A stretch of DNA of 64,000 nucleotides from Nitrospira sp. Lineage in GTDB: Bacteria; Nitrospirota; Nitrospiria; Nitrospirales; Nitrospiraceae. The notes under the pieces are model-generated. The model was not told the DNA's origin. It did no database searches and saw only the letters and a program-made list of their open reading frames with translations. The DNA is taken from NCBI GenBank assembly GCA_018242765.1, contig JAFEBH010000004.1, positions 62,001 to 126,000 of the forward strand, in the 5' to 3' direction. Made by a program: the position numbers and the translations under genes. This document shows positions 34,814 through 44,152 of the stretch, in pieces (within the stretch, counting starts at the first letter, position 1; every line of letters starts with the position of its first letter).

Positions 34814-36031
34814 ATGAGGTTGTCATTCAAGTTTGTGTCACTGTGTCTATGTCTTGTGTTTGCCCTTGGCGTAAGTGGATGTCTTTCTCCTCTCGCAACC
34901 CATCGCGCCGTGTTGGAGTACGACCGGACCGTCAGTTACGTCGAAGCAGACCTCTTACTGCTCAACATCGCACGCGCACGATACCATAGACCCGTGCATT
35001 TCACGGCGGTGTCAAGCGTCGCCGCGACGTTCGATTTTCGAACAGATGCAGGAATTCGTGGAGGGATTGGGCATGCTGTCGACCCGTCAGAATACCCGCT
35101 TGGCCTTGAATATGGGGTGAGTGTTGCGGAGAACCCGACGATCACCATCATCCCTATCACTGGCGAGGAGTTTACGAAACGAATTCTTCACCCCCTCAGT
35201 GAAAACACCTTGAGAGCCTTGATGTACCAAGGCTATGAACTCAACATGCTGTTGCGTCTGATGGCGAGAGGACTCTCGGTCGAAGACCGTGATGGTCAGC
35301 ATTTATTGATTAACCGCCCTTCTGAGGAAGAGGGTTTCATCGAATTTCGCCGTCGGGTGCTGCATCTAGCTGGCCTCGAGAAGAGCAGACAACTCTATAT
35401 CGAACCTGTGCTATTCAACGACACCCAAACTATGTACGTTCGCCCCCCGGACCCCCGTGAGATCGTCGAGGCGACAGAGAAAGGATATCGCTGGGAGACG
35501 GACACTAAGTCCGGAGTCCATACCGTATGGCGCCCGACAATCGGACGACTCTTGATCTCTAACTATGACTCGAGACGCCTGTCGAACGAGGAACGGAGGC
35601 AATTACATTTGGAGGCGCTCCAATATCCTGAAAACCAGATATTGGTCGATATTCGGCCTGGTTTTCCTGGTGGTGATTATCCGCTTCATGGCACGTTACT
35701 TCTGAGAAGCATCAATGCCATCGTTGGATTTGTCGGCCAGAATTTCGAGGAGGACCGCGAATTTGCCGTTACGCCTGATCCAAGAACCATTACACCCGTG
35801 CGCAATCCAACACACACGCTGGAAGTTGTCGAATCGGCCAGTAAGCCTGACGAGATCGAATTCGCCGTCTACTTTGAGGGGAAGTATTATTCGATAAAAA
35901 GGTACCCAGTCGAACAGAGGACGGAGTCCAATTGGAATCAAGAAGCCTTCGCCGTGCTATCCCATCTCTTTCAGATGACTGTCACGGATTTGGGCAAAGT
36001 CCCAACTCCAGCGATTACCATTCAGAAATGA
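34814..36031 (+). CDS. Conserved lipoprotein of unknown function, 405 aa
   Basis: Signal with lipobox: hydrophobic LCLCLVFALGVSGC, Cys about residue 23, then LSPLATHRAVLEYDRTV. The body has YVEADLLLLNIARARYHRPVHFTAVSSVAATF, an alternating pattern typical of outer-membrane lipoproteins in this group; no catalytic motif is seen. It is followed by a di-haem peroxidase 58 bp away. Function not recognised. Confidence 0.65.
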   Translation: MRLSFKFVSLCLCLVFALGVSGCLSPLATHRAVLEYDRTVSYVEADLLLLNIARARYHRPVHFTAVSSVAATFDFRTDAGIRGGIGHAVDPSEYPLGLEYGVSVAENPTITIIPITGEEFTKRILHPLSENTLRALMYQGYELNMLLRLMARGLSVEDRDGQHLLINRPSEEEGFIEFRRRVLHLAGLEKSRQLYIEPVLFNDTQTMYVRPPDPREIVEATEKGYRWETDTKSGVHTVWRPTIGRLLISNYDSRRLSNEERRQLHLEALQYPENQILVDIRPGFPGGDYPLHGTLLLRSINAIVGFVGQNFEEDREFAVTPDPRTITPVRNPTHTLEVVESASKPDEIEFAVYFEGKYYSIKRYPVEQRTESNWNQEAFAVLSHLFQMTVTDLGKVPTPAITIQK

Positions 36032-36089
36032 CGGGGCGATATGTCTACCGATCTCTCGAGTCTCAAAATATCTTGGGTCTAGATGAGCA

Positions 36090-37208
36090 ATGATTCAGAA
36101 CGCGTTCTCGATGCTCATGGGTATCCGACGACTCGTACCAAACCTTTCAGGGCGCCCCCTGTCCTTCGCGTTTGCGCTCACGAGGGCTTTCATTGGTTGT
36201 GGGTTGTTCCTTCTCAGCGCGGACGCGCTGGCGCTCGATCCTCTTCGCTCAGCGGACAAAGAAATTCCTTATCTCCTCGGATTGGGTGACCCGAAAGAGT
36301 TTCTCTCGTTTGAGAGTCGTCTCACCACACGGTCCGTTGAGCTCGGCCGGTTTCTGTTTTTCGACAAACGGCTCTCAGGAGATGGCACAATCGCTTGTAG
36401 TTCATGCCACCTGCCGTCCCGGGCGTTTACCGATGGGAACACGGTTCCAACCGGCATCAAAGGCCAGCGTGGCCATCGGAACGCCCCCACCATTGTGAAT
36501 CGCCTGTACGGTCGATCATTCTTTTGGGATGGACGAGCGCACACGCTTCCAGAACAGACACTTGAACCGTTTCTCAGTCCGGCTGAACACGGGCTCTCTC
36601 AGCGTGACCTCCTCTCCATGATCAGGTCAATTCCAGGTTACCGCCGCCTGTTTCGCGAGGCATTCGGTACGGATGTGACCGAGGATGGCATTGCGACCGC
36701 CCTGACCCATTTCCAATGGACCATCCTCTCCGGTAACAGTCCCGTAGACCGCTTCGATTATCGGGGGGATGCGACCGCCCTCCCTGCCGCCGCACAACGT
36801 GGGTTCCTCGTATTTCGAGGCAAGGGTGGCTGTGTGCGATGCCACGTTGGCCCCAACTATACCGACGAGCAATACCACAATCTCGGCGTGGGTTGGGAGT
36901 CCCCTCACGTCGATCTCGGCCGCTATTCCGTGACCCGCCAGCCGGAAGATATCGGCGCGTTCAAGACGCCGACGCTGCGTGAAATTGCTCGGACTGCTCC
37001 ATACATGCATGATGGTCGATTTAAGACACTCAGAGAAGTGATCAATTTTTACAACCACGGAGGGGTGAGCAATCCGCATCAGGATTCTATTATGCGACCA
37101 CTGTTTTTAAGTGACGACGAGCGAGAAGACTTGGAAGTCTTTCTCAATAATCTGTCTGGCGAGGGATGGCAACAGGCGGTTGCACCTCGTGTGTTTCCAA
37201 AGCAATGA
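36090..37208 (+). CDS. Di-haem cytochrome c peroxidase (MauG/CcpA family)
   Basis: 372 residues. Two haem-c motifs: CSSCH (about 103-107) and CVRCH (about 249-253). ELGRFLFFDKRLSGDGTIAC, SFFWDGRAHTLPEQTLEPFL and PDxxxxGxFKTPTLREIARTAPYMHDGRF-like strings are family signatures. The N-terminal 50 residues include a hydrophobic signal (AFIGCGLFLLSADALA). It reduces H2O2 in the periplasm with cytochrome c electrons. The first in-frame ATG may be early; the signal region suggests a start 20-40 residues later. Confidence 0.9.
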   Translation: MIQNAFSMLMGIRRLVPNLSGRPLSFAFALTRAFIGCGLFLLSADALALDPLRSADKEIPYLLGLGDPKEFLSFESRLTTRSVELGRFLFFDKRLSGDGTIACSSCHLPSRAFTDGNTVPTGIKGQRGHRNAPTIVNRLYGRSFFWDGRAHTLPEQTLEPFLSPAEHGLSQRDLLSMIRSIPGYRRLFREAFGTDVTEDGIATALTHFQWTILSGNSPVDRFDYRGDATALPAAAQRGFLVFRGKGGCVRCHVGPNYTDEQYHNLGVGWESPHVDLGRYSVTRQPEDIGAFKTPTLREIARTAPYMHDGRFKTLREVINFYNHGGVSNPHQDSIMRPLFLSDDEREDLEVFLNNLSGEGWQQAVAPRVFPKQ

Positions 37209-37368
37209 GTTGTTTTTCTGACATTTGCATGAAAGGTCCACGGAATCTAAAGGTGTTGCAGATGTCCGTGATAAACGATTGTTCCGTACACAGTCTTACT
37301 TTTACCTGGGGCTTGGATCACTATAAGGGTCAGCCGAAGAGTACCAGACGCAGGCGAGGGCATCATTA

Positions 37369-37992
37369 ATGGAACCTGCAGAATATTGCTCGACGACTAG
37401 CCTAATCGCCTGCGAGGAGTGCGACCTCCTCCAACGCCCGATCGCCCTTCCCGCCGGTGGATGGGCGCTCTGTCTAGGGTGTAACGGCCCCCTCTATCGA
37501 TATACACCCGGCAGCCTCGACCGCGCACTCGCATTCTCGCTTGGCGCTGTGGTGCTGTTCTCCATCGGGGTTACATCTCCGATCATGGAGTTAGAAATAC
37601 AAGGGCACATGGTCTCTTCGAGCCTGTATGCGGCGGTGCAACAACTCTGGAATCAGGACCAGCAGATATTTGCGGTGCTCGTCGCAGCCACAACCATGAT
37701 ACTACCGACCCTTGAACTGACAGTCATGCTCTCGGTGTTGTTTGTATTGCGAATACGACGTGCGTCTGCGTGGGTTCCCAAGCTGCTACGCCTGCTGACA
37801 CTTGTGCGTCCGTGGGGCATGACCGAAATCTTTTTCATGGGGGTACTCGTGGCTCTCGTCAAGTTGGCACACATGGCCGATATCGTGGCCGGGATTGCTC
37901 TGTGGTCATTGGGGGGCATGATGCTCTTACTGATTGCTGCAAGTCGGTCGTTCAATCTCCGGCATTTATGGGAACAGGTGTCCCCGCAATGA
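37369..37992 (+). CDS. PqiA-like inner-membrane protein, first copy
   Basis: 207 residues. Two CxxC pairs near the N-terminus (CEEC and CLGC) precede four membrane segments, as in PqiA. PqiA-type proteins partner MCE proteins (PqiB) in lipid transport between inner and outer membrane. Its stop overlaps the next start by 4 bp (ATGA), so it heads the operon 37369-40871. Confidence 0.82.
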   Translation: MEPAEYCSTTSLIACEECDLLQRPIALPAGGWALCLGCNGPLYRYTPGSLDRALAFSLGAVVLFSIGVTSPIMELEIQGHMVSSSLYAAVQQLWNQDQQIFAVLVAATTMILPTLELTVMLSVLFVLRIRRASAWVPKLLRLLTLVRPWGMTEIFFMGVLVALVKLAHMADIVAGIALWSLGGMMLLLIAASRSFNLRHLWEQVSPQ

Positions 37993-38627
37993 CCCCCTCC
38001 CTGCACACGGCGAAATCACTTGGACTCTACGCCTGCCATACCTGTGGCCTTGTTTCGCGACCAGTCCGAGAGGGACCATCGTCGTGTAGTCGGTGCGGCA
38101 CTGTACTCCGTTCCCGTAAATCGAGGAGTATCGAACGTGCGACCGCCTACCTAATAGCCGCCTATATTCTCTATATCCCTGCCAACGTGCTCCCGATCAT
38201 GGAAACTCATTCCGTGTTCGGCAGAGAGGAAAACACGATCGTGAGTGGAATCGCCTATCTCTGGCATGCTGGTTCGTGGGTGCTGGCTCTCGTTGTGTTC
38301 ATTGCCAGTATCGTCGTGCCTGTGTTGAAACTCCTGGCAATGACCCTTCTCCTGATTACCGCCCATTACCAATCTGCCTGGCGGCCGCTCGAACGGGCGA
38401 AACTGTATCGACTCGTCGAACTGGTCGGACGCTGGTCCATGCTCGACGTCTATGTCGTCGCGGTTTTGGCTGCGTTGGTACAATTTCATCCGCTCGCAAC
38501 AGTGACACCTCGCAGTGGCGCTGTGTACTTTGGAGCCGTGGTAATACTCAGTATGCTCTCCGCTATGGCCTTTGATCCCCGACTGATCTGGGATCCGGCT
38601 CACAAGGAGTCTTCAACCCATGCATGA
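37989..38627 (+). CDS. pqiA: PqiA-like inner-membrane protein, second copy
   Basis: 212 residues from the overlapping ATG at 37989; frames reaching further upstream are inside the first copy. N-terminal CHTCGLVSR and CSRCGTVLRSR zinc-ribbon-like pairs, then four membrane helices with PANVLPIMETHSVFG, the conserved PqiA loop. It overlaps the downstream MCE gene by 8 bp. Two PqiA proteins in tandem replace the single double-length PqiA of enterobacteria. Confidence 0.85.
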   Translation: MTPSLHTAKSLGLYACHTCGLVSRPVREGPSSCSRCGTVLRSRKSRSIERATAYLIAAYILYIPANVLPIMETHSVFGREENTIVSGIAYLWHAGSWVLALVVFIASIVVPVLKLLAMTLLLITAHYQSAWRPLERAKLYRLVELVGRWSMLDVYVVAVLAALVQFHPLATVTPRSGAVYFGAVVILSMLSAMAFDPRLIWDPAHKESSTHA

Positions 38628-40260
38628 CAAACACACAAGTGAGTCCTTAGATGTGGCACAGGCCGTAGCTGCACCAAAAGGGAACTGGTCGCTTCATCTT
38701 GTATGGTTAGTGCCAATCGTCTCCGTGCTAATTGGTGGATGGATTGCGATCAAAGCTGTGCTCGAACATGGGCCAACGATTACCATTACTTTCAAAGCTG
38801 CGGAAGGGTTGGAGCCCGGCAAGACGAAAATTAAATACAAGAATGTCGATGTAGGCGAAGTGAAGCAGATTACCATCAGCGAAGACCTCTCTCACGTCGT
38901 TGTGACCGCTGACATGGTCAACAACTTCTCGGCACATCTCGTCGAGGACACGAAATTCTGGGTCGTCCGCACACGGGTGACGGGTGGACAAGTGACGGAA
39001 CTCGGCACACTCTTCTCCGGATCGTACATTGGCCTGGAGGTTGGGAAATCCCTCGTGTCGAAGAGGGACTTTGAGGGGCTTGAGGTCCCTCCGATTATCA
39101 CCGGAGATGTCGCAGGGAGGCAGTTTATCCTTCGAGGAACTAGCCAAGGATCGCTCGATACCGGCACCCCCATCTACTTTCGCCGAGTGCCTGTAGGAAA
39201 GGTGTTATCCACTGAGCTTGATACGAATGGAGCCGCTGTGGTGACACGAATTTTTGTCGCGGCGCCCCATGATCGATACGTGACCACCAACACAAGGTTC
39301 TGGAACGCAAGCGGTGTAGACGTGACCGTAGACTCTGCCGGGCTAAAGATGCGCACACAATCTCTGATCTCGATCTTAGTTGGTGGCATAGCCTTTGAGA
39401 CCCCTCCGAACGCCTCAGTCGCACCGCAGGCTGCTGAGAACACGAGTTTTGTGATGTACCCAGATCAAGACACGGCGATGAGGCGATCCACGCAGGGGAC
39501 GCTCCGCTTTACCACCTATTTCACGGAATCCTTGCGAGGTTTGACCCTTGGAGCTCCAGTTGAGTTGCACGGGTTCCCAGTCGGCGAAGTAGTCGGTATC
39601 GAAATGGACTACGACGAAAAGACGAGAACCTATCGGTTCCCAGTTGAGCTTGCACTCTATCCTGACCAATTGGCGAGACATCTGCACCACGACGATATGC
39701 ACGTGGCCCACACAGAAGCTCCCATCAGGCAGAAATTTGATGCGCTCATCGCCCGTGGACTACGTGCACAACTCAGCACAGGCAGCCTTCTCACCGGACA
39801 GCTTTTCGTGGCGCTCGACTTTTTTCATGACGCGACCAAAGCCTCGGTCAACTGGGAAAAAGTTCCTCCCGAGCTGCCGACGATTCCGAGTAGCCTTGCG
39901 AGCCTCCAGCATACCTTGTCCCACTTTGCCCAGAGGCTGGACAAGCTGCCGGTGGAGGAACTCATCGTAGATGTTCGTCGAACCCTCGGCTCTCTGCAGG
40001 CGATGCTGCGGAGTACTGATGCGTTGGCGCAGCAACTGGACAAACAGGTTGCGCCGAAGGCTGAGGAAGCATTGCAAGAGCTGCGGCGTACACTACTCGC
40101 CGCAGAACGTCTTCTGGCGACCGATGCGCCTCTTCAGCAAGAGGCTCGAGACGCGTTACGTCAGCTAGGGCGGGCATCTCAATCCCTTCACGAACTGGCG
40201 GAGTTTCTTGAACGCCACCCAGAATCCCTCATTCGTGGGAGAACAGAGGAGAGACCATGA
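38620..40260 (+). CDS. pqiB: PqiB-like MCE protein
   Basis: 546 residues. One N-terminal membrane helix (about 27-47, LVWLVPIVSVLIGGWIAIKAV), then three MCE repeats (from about 55, 165 and 290), and a C-terminal helical tail with DVRRTLGSLQAMLRSTDALA. Three MCE domains match PqiB. MCE proteins form hexameric tubes for lipid transfer across the periplasm. It shares 4 bp (ATGA) with the next gene. Confidence 0.88.
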   Translation: MHDKHTSESLDVAQAVAAPKGNWSLHLVWLVPIVSVLIGGWIAIKAVLEHGPTITITFKAAEGLEPGKTKIKYKNVDVGEVKQITISEDLSHVVVTADMVNNFSAHLVEDTKFWVVRTRVTGGQVTELGTLFSGSYIGLEVGKSLVSKRDFEGLEVPPIITGDVAGRQFILRGTSQGSLDTGTPIYFRRVPVGKVLSTELDTNGAAVVTRIFVAAPHDRYVTTNTRFWNASGVDVTVDSAGLKMRTQSLISILVGGIAFETPPNASVAPQAAENTSFVMYPDQDTAMRRSTQGTLRFTTYFTESLRGLTLGAPVELHGFPVGEVVGIEMDYDEKTRTYRFPVELALYPDQLARHLHHDDMHVAHTEAPIRQKFDALIARGLRAQLSTGSLLTGQLFVALDFFHDATKASVNWEKVPPELPTIPSSLASLQHTLSHFAQRLDKLPVEELIVDVRRTLGSLQAMLRSTDALAQQLDKQVAPKAEEALQELRRTLLAAERLLATDAPLQQEARDALRQLGRASQSLHELAEFLERHPESLIRGRTEERP

Positions 40261-40871
40261 TCAGCTACTTGCCTAGACTCGCCGTTGCCGGGCTCACGGG
40301 TCTTGTATTGACAGCTAGTTGCACACCCTCCATCACTCTCAACCACTATACTCTGCACAGCCAGGCTATCCAAAGCGTTGACGACCCCCAACCTAAAGCA
40401 TTTTCGCAGTCGATCGGCCTGGGACCAATCACGCTGCCGGATATGGTTGATCGCCCGCAGCTCGTCCTACGCACAAGTGAGCATCGGGTGGTCTTCACTG
40501 AGACACATCGCTGGGCTGGACCGCTTAAGGCAGAAATCGCGCGTGTCCTAACCGATAATCTTGCCTATCTCCTGGGCACCCAATCAATTTCCTTCTATCC
40601 CCAGCGTGGGGCCGAACGCGCCGAGGTGAAGGTATCGGTTGATGTTCAACGGTTTGAGTCGGTCCTCGGGAAAACTGCAACGATCGACGCCATCTGGACC
40701 GTACAATGGGCGGATGGGATGCAACGGACCGATAGCACGCACGTACAAGAGTCGGTGGCTGGCGAAACCTACGATGCCTTGGTCGCCGCGCATAGTCGTG
40801 CATTGATGGTCGTCAGTCAGGGCATCGCCTCGAGCATTCGAGGGGGTGGGGTCGCTGCCTCGTCTCGTTGA
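40257..40871 (+). CDS. pqiC: PqiC-like outer-membrane lipoprotein
   Basis: 204 residues with lipobox LTASC (Cys about residue 22). The mature domain resembles the ABC-type transport auxiliary lipoprotein family (IGLGPITLPDMVDRPQLVLR, FTETHRWAGPLKAEIARVL). It completes the PqiA-PqiA-PqiB-PqiC operon and should dock the MCE tube at the outer membrane. Confidence 0.85.
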   Translation: MISYLPRLAVAGLTGLVLTASCTPSITLNHYTLHSQAIQSVDDPQPKAFSQSIGLGPITLPDMVDRPQLVLRTSEHRVVFTETHRWAGPLKAEIARVLTDNLAYLLGTQSISFYPQRGAERAEVKVSVDVQRFESVLGKTATIDAIWTVQWADGMQRTDSTHVQESVAGETYDALVAAHSRALMVVSQGIASSIRGGGVAASSR

Positions 40872-40934
40872 TACGCACGATATTAATATGAGAAAAGCCC
40901 TGATGTTCACACACATGATGCACAGGAACAGAAT

Positions 40935-41903
40935 ATGAACTCGTTGCAGTTTTTAGTGGACTACGGAGCATGGGTCCTCTTTGCTGTTGTGTTTCTAGAG
41001 CAGGCAGGGCTTCCTCTTCCCGCACTCCCCCTCTTAGTAGCGGCAGGCGCATTGGTTGGGGCCGACAAGATGAATGTGGGTGCTGCGGTGTTGGCGCCTC
41101 TCGTCGCCACTATTCTTCCCGACCTCTTCTGGTATTACTTGGGGCGCGTGAAGGGCGGCCGGGTACTGGGGCTGCTCTGCAAGATTTCTCTCGAACCTGA
41201 TTCGTGTGTGCGAAGTTCAGAGGATCTGTTCCACCGGCACGGGAAGAGCACCCTGCTGATCGCAAAATTCGTCCCCGGCCTGAGCACCATTGCCCCTCCC
41301 CTGGCTGGCATCACCGGTATGACGCTTCCGGCATTCCTAATCTACGATACAGCCGGTGCTTTCCTCTTGATCATGGTCTCCGAGGGAGTCGGGGCGCTCT
41401 TTAGCAACCAGCTGGAATCCGTGATGGCTGTCTTTGATCGAGTTGGCGGATGGGTGCTCCTGATCGCGCTGATCGGCATTGCCGGTTTTGTGGCATACAA
41501 ATTTTATCGCAGGCAACAAGTCCTGCGAGAGCACCGCATGGCCAAGATCTCGGCCGATGAGTTAAAGGACATGATGGATGGCGGTCAACAGGTAATTGTT
41601 GTTGACGTAAGAAATTCTCTCTCACGGGAGACGGATCCCGAAGCCATCCCAGGAGCCATACATCTGTTGTTCGAAGAGATTGAACACCGCCATGACGAAT
41701 TGCCGAAGAACCAAGAAATTGTGCTCTACTGCACCTGTCCCAACGACATTTCCAGTGCCCGTACGGCGCTGAAGCTGAAAAGACAGGGAGTTCAACGTGT
41801 CCGTCCTCTTGAAGGAGGACTTGATGCATGGCGGGAACGAAGATTTCCGACCGAGCGGGTAGAGCCTAGCATGGACCTGCCACATCTACCTGACCAAGAC
41901 TGA
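40935..41903 (+). CDS. DedA family membrane protein fused to a rhodanese domain
   Basis: 322 residues. The first 195 residues are DedA-like with several membrane segments (FLVDYGAWVLFAVVFLEQAGLPLP, PLLVAAGALVG, KFVPGLSTIAPPLAGITGM). The last 110 form a rhodanese with the active-site CTCPNDISSAR and a DVRNSLSRE strand. DedA proteins flip undecaprenyl phosphate or phospholipids. The fusion to a sulfurtransferase domain is known in some DedA proteins. Downstream of the Pqi operon by 63 bp. Confidence 0.88.
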   Translation: MNSLQFLVDYGAWVLFAVVFLEQAGLPLPALPLLVAAGALVGADKMNVGAAVLAPLVATILPDLFWYYLGRVKGGRVLGLLCKISLEPDSCVRSSEDLFHRHGKSTLLIAKFVPGLSTIAPPLAGITGMTLPAFLIYDTAGAFLLIMVSEGVGALFSNQLESVMAVFDRVGGWVLLIALIGIAGFVAYKFYRRQQVLREHRMAKISADELKDMMDGGQQVIVVDVRNSLSRETDPEAIPGAIHLLFEEIEHRHDELPKNQEIVLYCTCPNDISSARTALKLKRQGVQRVRPLEGGLDAWRERRFPTERVEPSMDLPHLPDQD

Positions 41904-42385
41904 GTGATGGAACACGCCTCGCCATCGCGTTGGCTCCGGCCCACTTGGGCAATCTAACCCGTCTCACCTTCGGCGCCCTCATCAAAGGTTGGTAAACGCC
42001 CATTGAGTACATCCAGCCCAATCCCCTATAAATTGCGGTAGAGTCCGGCCACAGATACTCCTTGGATATAGCCATCCTATTCCCGACCGCGAACACCGAT
42101 CTGCCATTAGCCTCACCAAGAATGCTGCAGCACAAAGGCCAGGCCTACCACCCAGTCCTTCGTCCCCATCTCCTTGGGATAACTTTGTGAGCAAGTCGAG
42201 CAATGCGCAAGCGTCACCGCTCAGCATGGTCCTTTCAACATGTTGCCTATTTTTTAGGCGTCCGCAGGCTCCGAAACAGACCAACCCTTGTGGTAGGGAT
42301 CTGGGATCTTCCGAATGTATCAACACGCATGACCACCTTAAACGGGATAATCACGGGGAGTTGCGACAGGACTTTTACTATCACC
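41904..42385. other. Gene-free stretch, 0.48 kb, left of the conjugative element
   Basis: Short frames are open on both strands, but none has a Shine-Dalgarno with recognisable content. It could contain the left boundary of the element; I find no repeat here that recurs near the right end. Confidence 0.4.
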
Positions 42386-42862
42386 TCACAGCGGCCAGCC
42401 CTGATCGGCGAAGCTATAGAGGCGATTGTCGTCACCGAGAATGAGATGGTCGAGCAGTCTGATGCCCAGTAAGTCTCCAGCTTCGCGCAGTCGTGTGGTG
42501 AGCGTCCGATCCTCAGGACTGGGCGTGGGATCTCCGGACGGATGGTTATGGGCACCAATGATCGCACAGGCGTTGAGGAGGATGGCCGGTTTGAAGACTT
42601 CACGCGGGTGCACAATGCTGAGCGTGAGCGACCCGATCGAGACGATATTCACGCCGATGCTGACGTTCTTGGCATCGAGACAACAGACGAGAAACTGCTC
42701 GCGATCAAGACCATCAAAGCACGGACGGAGTGCGGCCGCCGCAGCAGCGGAATCACGAAGAGCGCCATATGGAGTGGTGTGACCTCCCTCAGCGACGAGC
42801 GTGACTCGGTAGCGCGGAATAAAGCGTGGAACGGGATGTCGGTTGACGGATTGTTTGGCCAT
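42386..42862 (-). CDS. RadC-family JAB-domain protein
   Basis: 158 residues from MAKQSVNRHPVPRFIPRY, preceded by AGGAGGTG. The MPN+/JAB metalloprotease-like motif reads HNHPSGDPTPSPED, with FKPAILLNACAIIGAHNHPSG upstream. Members of this group are common on plasmids, integrative elements and phages, and their role is not settled. It is divergent from the virB operon across about 580 bp. Confidence 0.88.
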   Translation of the reverse strand: MAKQSVNRHPVPRFIPRYRVTLVAEGGHTTPYGALRDSAAAAAALRPCFDGLDREQFLVCCLDAKNVSIGVNIVSIGSLTLSIVHPREVFKPAILLNACAIIGAHNHPSGDPTPSPEDRTLTTRLREAGDLLGIRLLDHLILGDDNRLYSFADQGWPL

Positions 42863-43441
42863 GGTGGCACCTCCTGCATGTTGAACGAACTGGCGCTTTC
42901 GCAGAAACCGAAGCGCCAGGGCAGGACAACGGAGATGACAGGTCGAGGACTGCCGAAGAAGCACGGGCGGATGAGCACTCAGCGGCGACCGTGACAGATC
43001 TCTGCTGGCGCGGACGCTGCGTCAGACGATCCGTGCTCGGCAGGCCATTGACCTCACATGGCTGAACATATCCGGCTGAACCACGATCACAGATGAACTC
43101 GCGTGTTTCAGGGCGATGGGAAATGGACGAAGTGCCGTAACCGGTAACTATTCTTTGTTCAGCAGAACCCTGATACTCGAAATCCGCTACCTTATTCAGC
43201 CTCAAAATAATAATGTGAACTGATCGTTCGATGGCGGAGAACGCTCTCTGCCATCACCGCACCGGCATGCCCCTTTGTTCTCGTCGACGCACTTCACTCA
43301 CGTGATCGCCGCTGCTACGTAGTTCCAACAGGCTTGCATCAAAAACTGAACCTCACTACATGTCACCCCGTTTGGCGATGAGTGCGAGCAGAAGGCGCTG
43401 CAAACTCGCCACAGAAGCCACTTCACAGAAAGGAAGGGAAG
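42863..43441. other. Divergent regulatory region between radC and the virB operon
   Basis: No supportable gene. An inverted repeat at 43230-43255 consists of GATGGCGGAGA and TCTCTGCCATC around ACGC (one G-T wobble). It could be an oriT hairpin, an operator or a terminator. The virB promoter should lie to its right. Confidence 0.45.
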
Positions 43442-43801
43442 ATGGAGGACGTGATCATGGGAGCGGGAGTAACACAGAAATGTACGTCAGGGACAGGGAC
43501 CTTGCAAAGGGTCAGCCGAGGGAATGGGCGTCTGACCGTAGCCGCCTCTTGGCTCCTCGGGGTGGTCATCCTGTTGGAATCGGACCCGGCCTGGGCCCAG
43601 ATCACCAAGGTGAACACGGTGATGCAAAACGTGCAAACCGTGCTGACGAGTGTGGCGGTGACACTCTTTACCGTCGCCATCATGTGGGCCGGGTTCAAAA
43701 TGGCCTTCAGCCATGCCCAATGGTCCGACGTGAGTAACGTCGTGATCGGCGGCATCTTGGTGGGCGGGGCTGCCGGGATCGCGGCCTGGTTGATCAACTA
43801 A
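43442..43801 (+). CDS. virB2: VirB2/TrbC-like major pilin
   Basis: 119 residues from the ATG at 43442 after AAAGGAAGGGAAG. Signal sequence (LTVAASWLLGVVILLESDPAWAQ), then a mature pilin of two membrane helices (VLTSVAVTLFTVAIMWAGFKMAF and VIGGILVGGAAGIAAWLI) with a short polar loop. It should form the conjugative pilus. First gene of the operon 43442-56883; the next gene starts 1 bp later. Confidence 0.85.
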   Translation: MEDVIMGAGVTQKCTSGTGTLQRVSRGNGRLTVAASWLLGVVILLESDPAWAQITKVNTVMQNVQTVLTSVAVTLFTVAIMWAGFKMAFSHAQWSDVSNVVIGGILVGGAAGIAAWLIN

Positions 43802-43802
43802 C

Positions 43803-44132
43803 ATGGACGGCTTTCGCGATCCCATCTTCACCGGCTGCACAAGGCCCGCGATGTTGGGCGGCGTGCCGATTGTGCCGCTGATTCTGATCGGCGGCCTGAC
43901 TCTGTTGATGTCGGTCTGGCTGTACTACCTCGTGAGTGGCTACGTCTCGCTGGCACTCGTGCTGATCACAATTCCCATCGTGCTCTGGATGCGCCAGACG
44001 ACGAAGACGGACGATCAGCGCTTGCGCCAAGTGATGATGCGGGCGCGAATGCGACTCCGGCACGGACCGAGTCGCGTGACGTGGGGTGCCATTTCCTATG
44101 CCCCTTTGTCATGGAAGACCAGACGTTCGTAA
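43803..44132 (+). CDS. virB3: VirB3/TrbD-like inner-membrane protein
   Basis: 109 residues. A short N-terminus DGFRDPIFTGCTRPAMLGGVPIVPL is the usual VirB3 entry, followed by two closely spaced membrane helices (LILIGGLTLLMSVWLYYLVSGYVSLALVLITIPIVLWM) and a basic C-terminus. VirB3 assists pilus biogenesis together with VirB4. It begins 1 bp after virB2. Confidence 0.88.
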   Translation: MDGFRDPIFTGCTRPAMLGGVPIVPLILIGGLTLLMSVWLYYLVSGYVSLALVLITIPIVLWMRQTTKTDDQRLRQVMMRARMRLRHGPSRVTWGAISYAPLSWKTRRS

Positions 44133-44152
44133 CGAAAGAGCTGAGGTGCTGA

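Noticed and set aside
36627..39711. Reverse-strand frames inside the peroxidase and Pqi genes.
   Set aside because: No recognisable product, and the forward frames carry conserved domains throughout.
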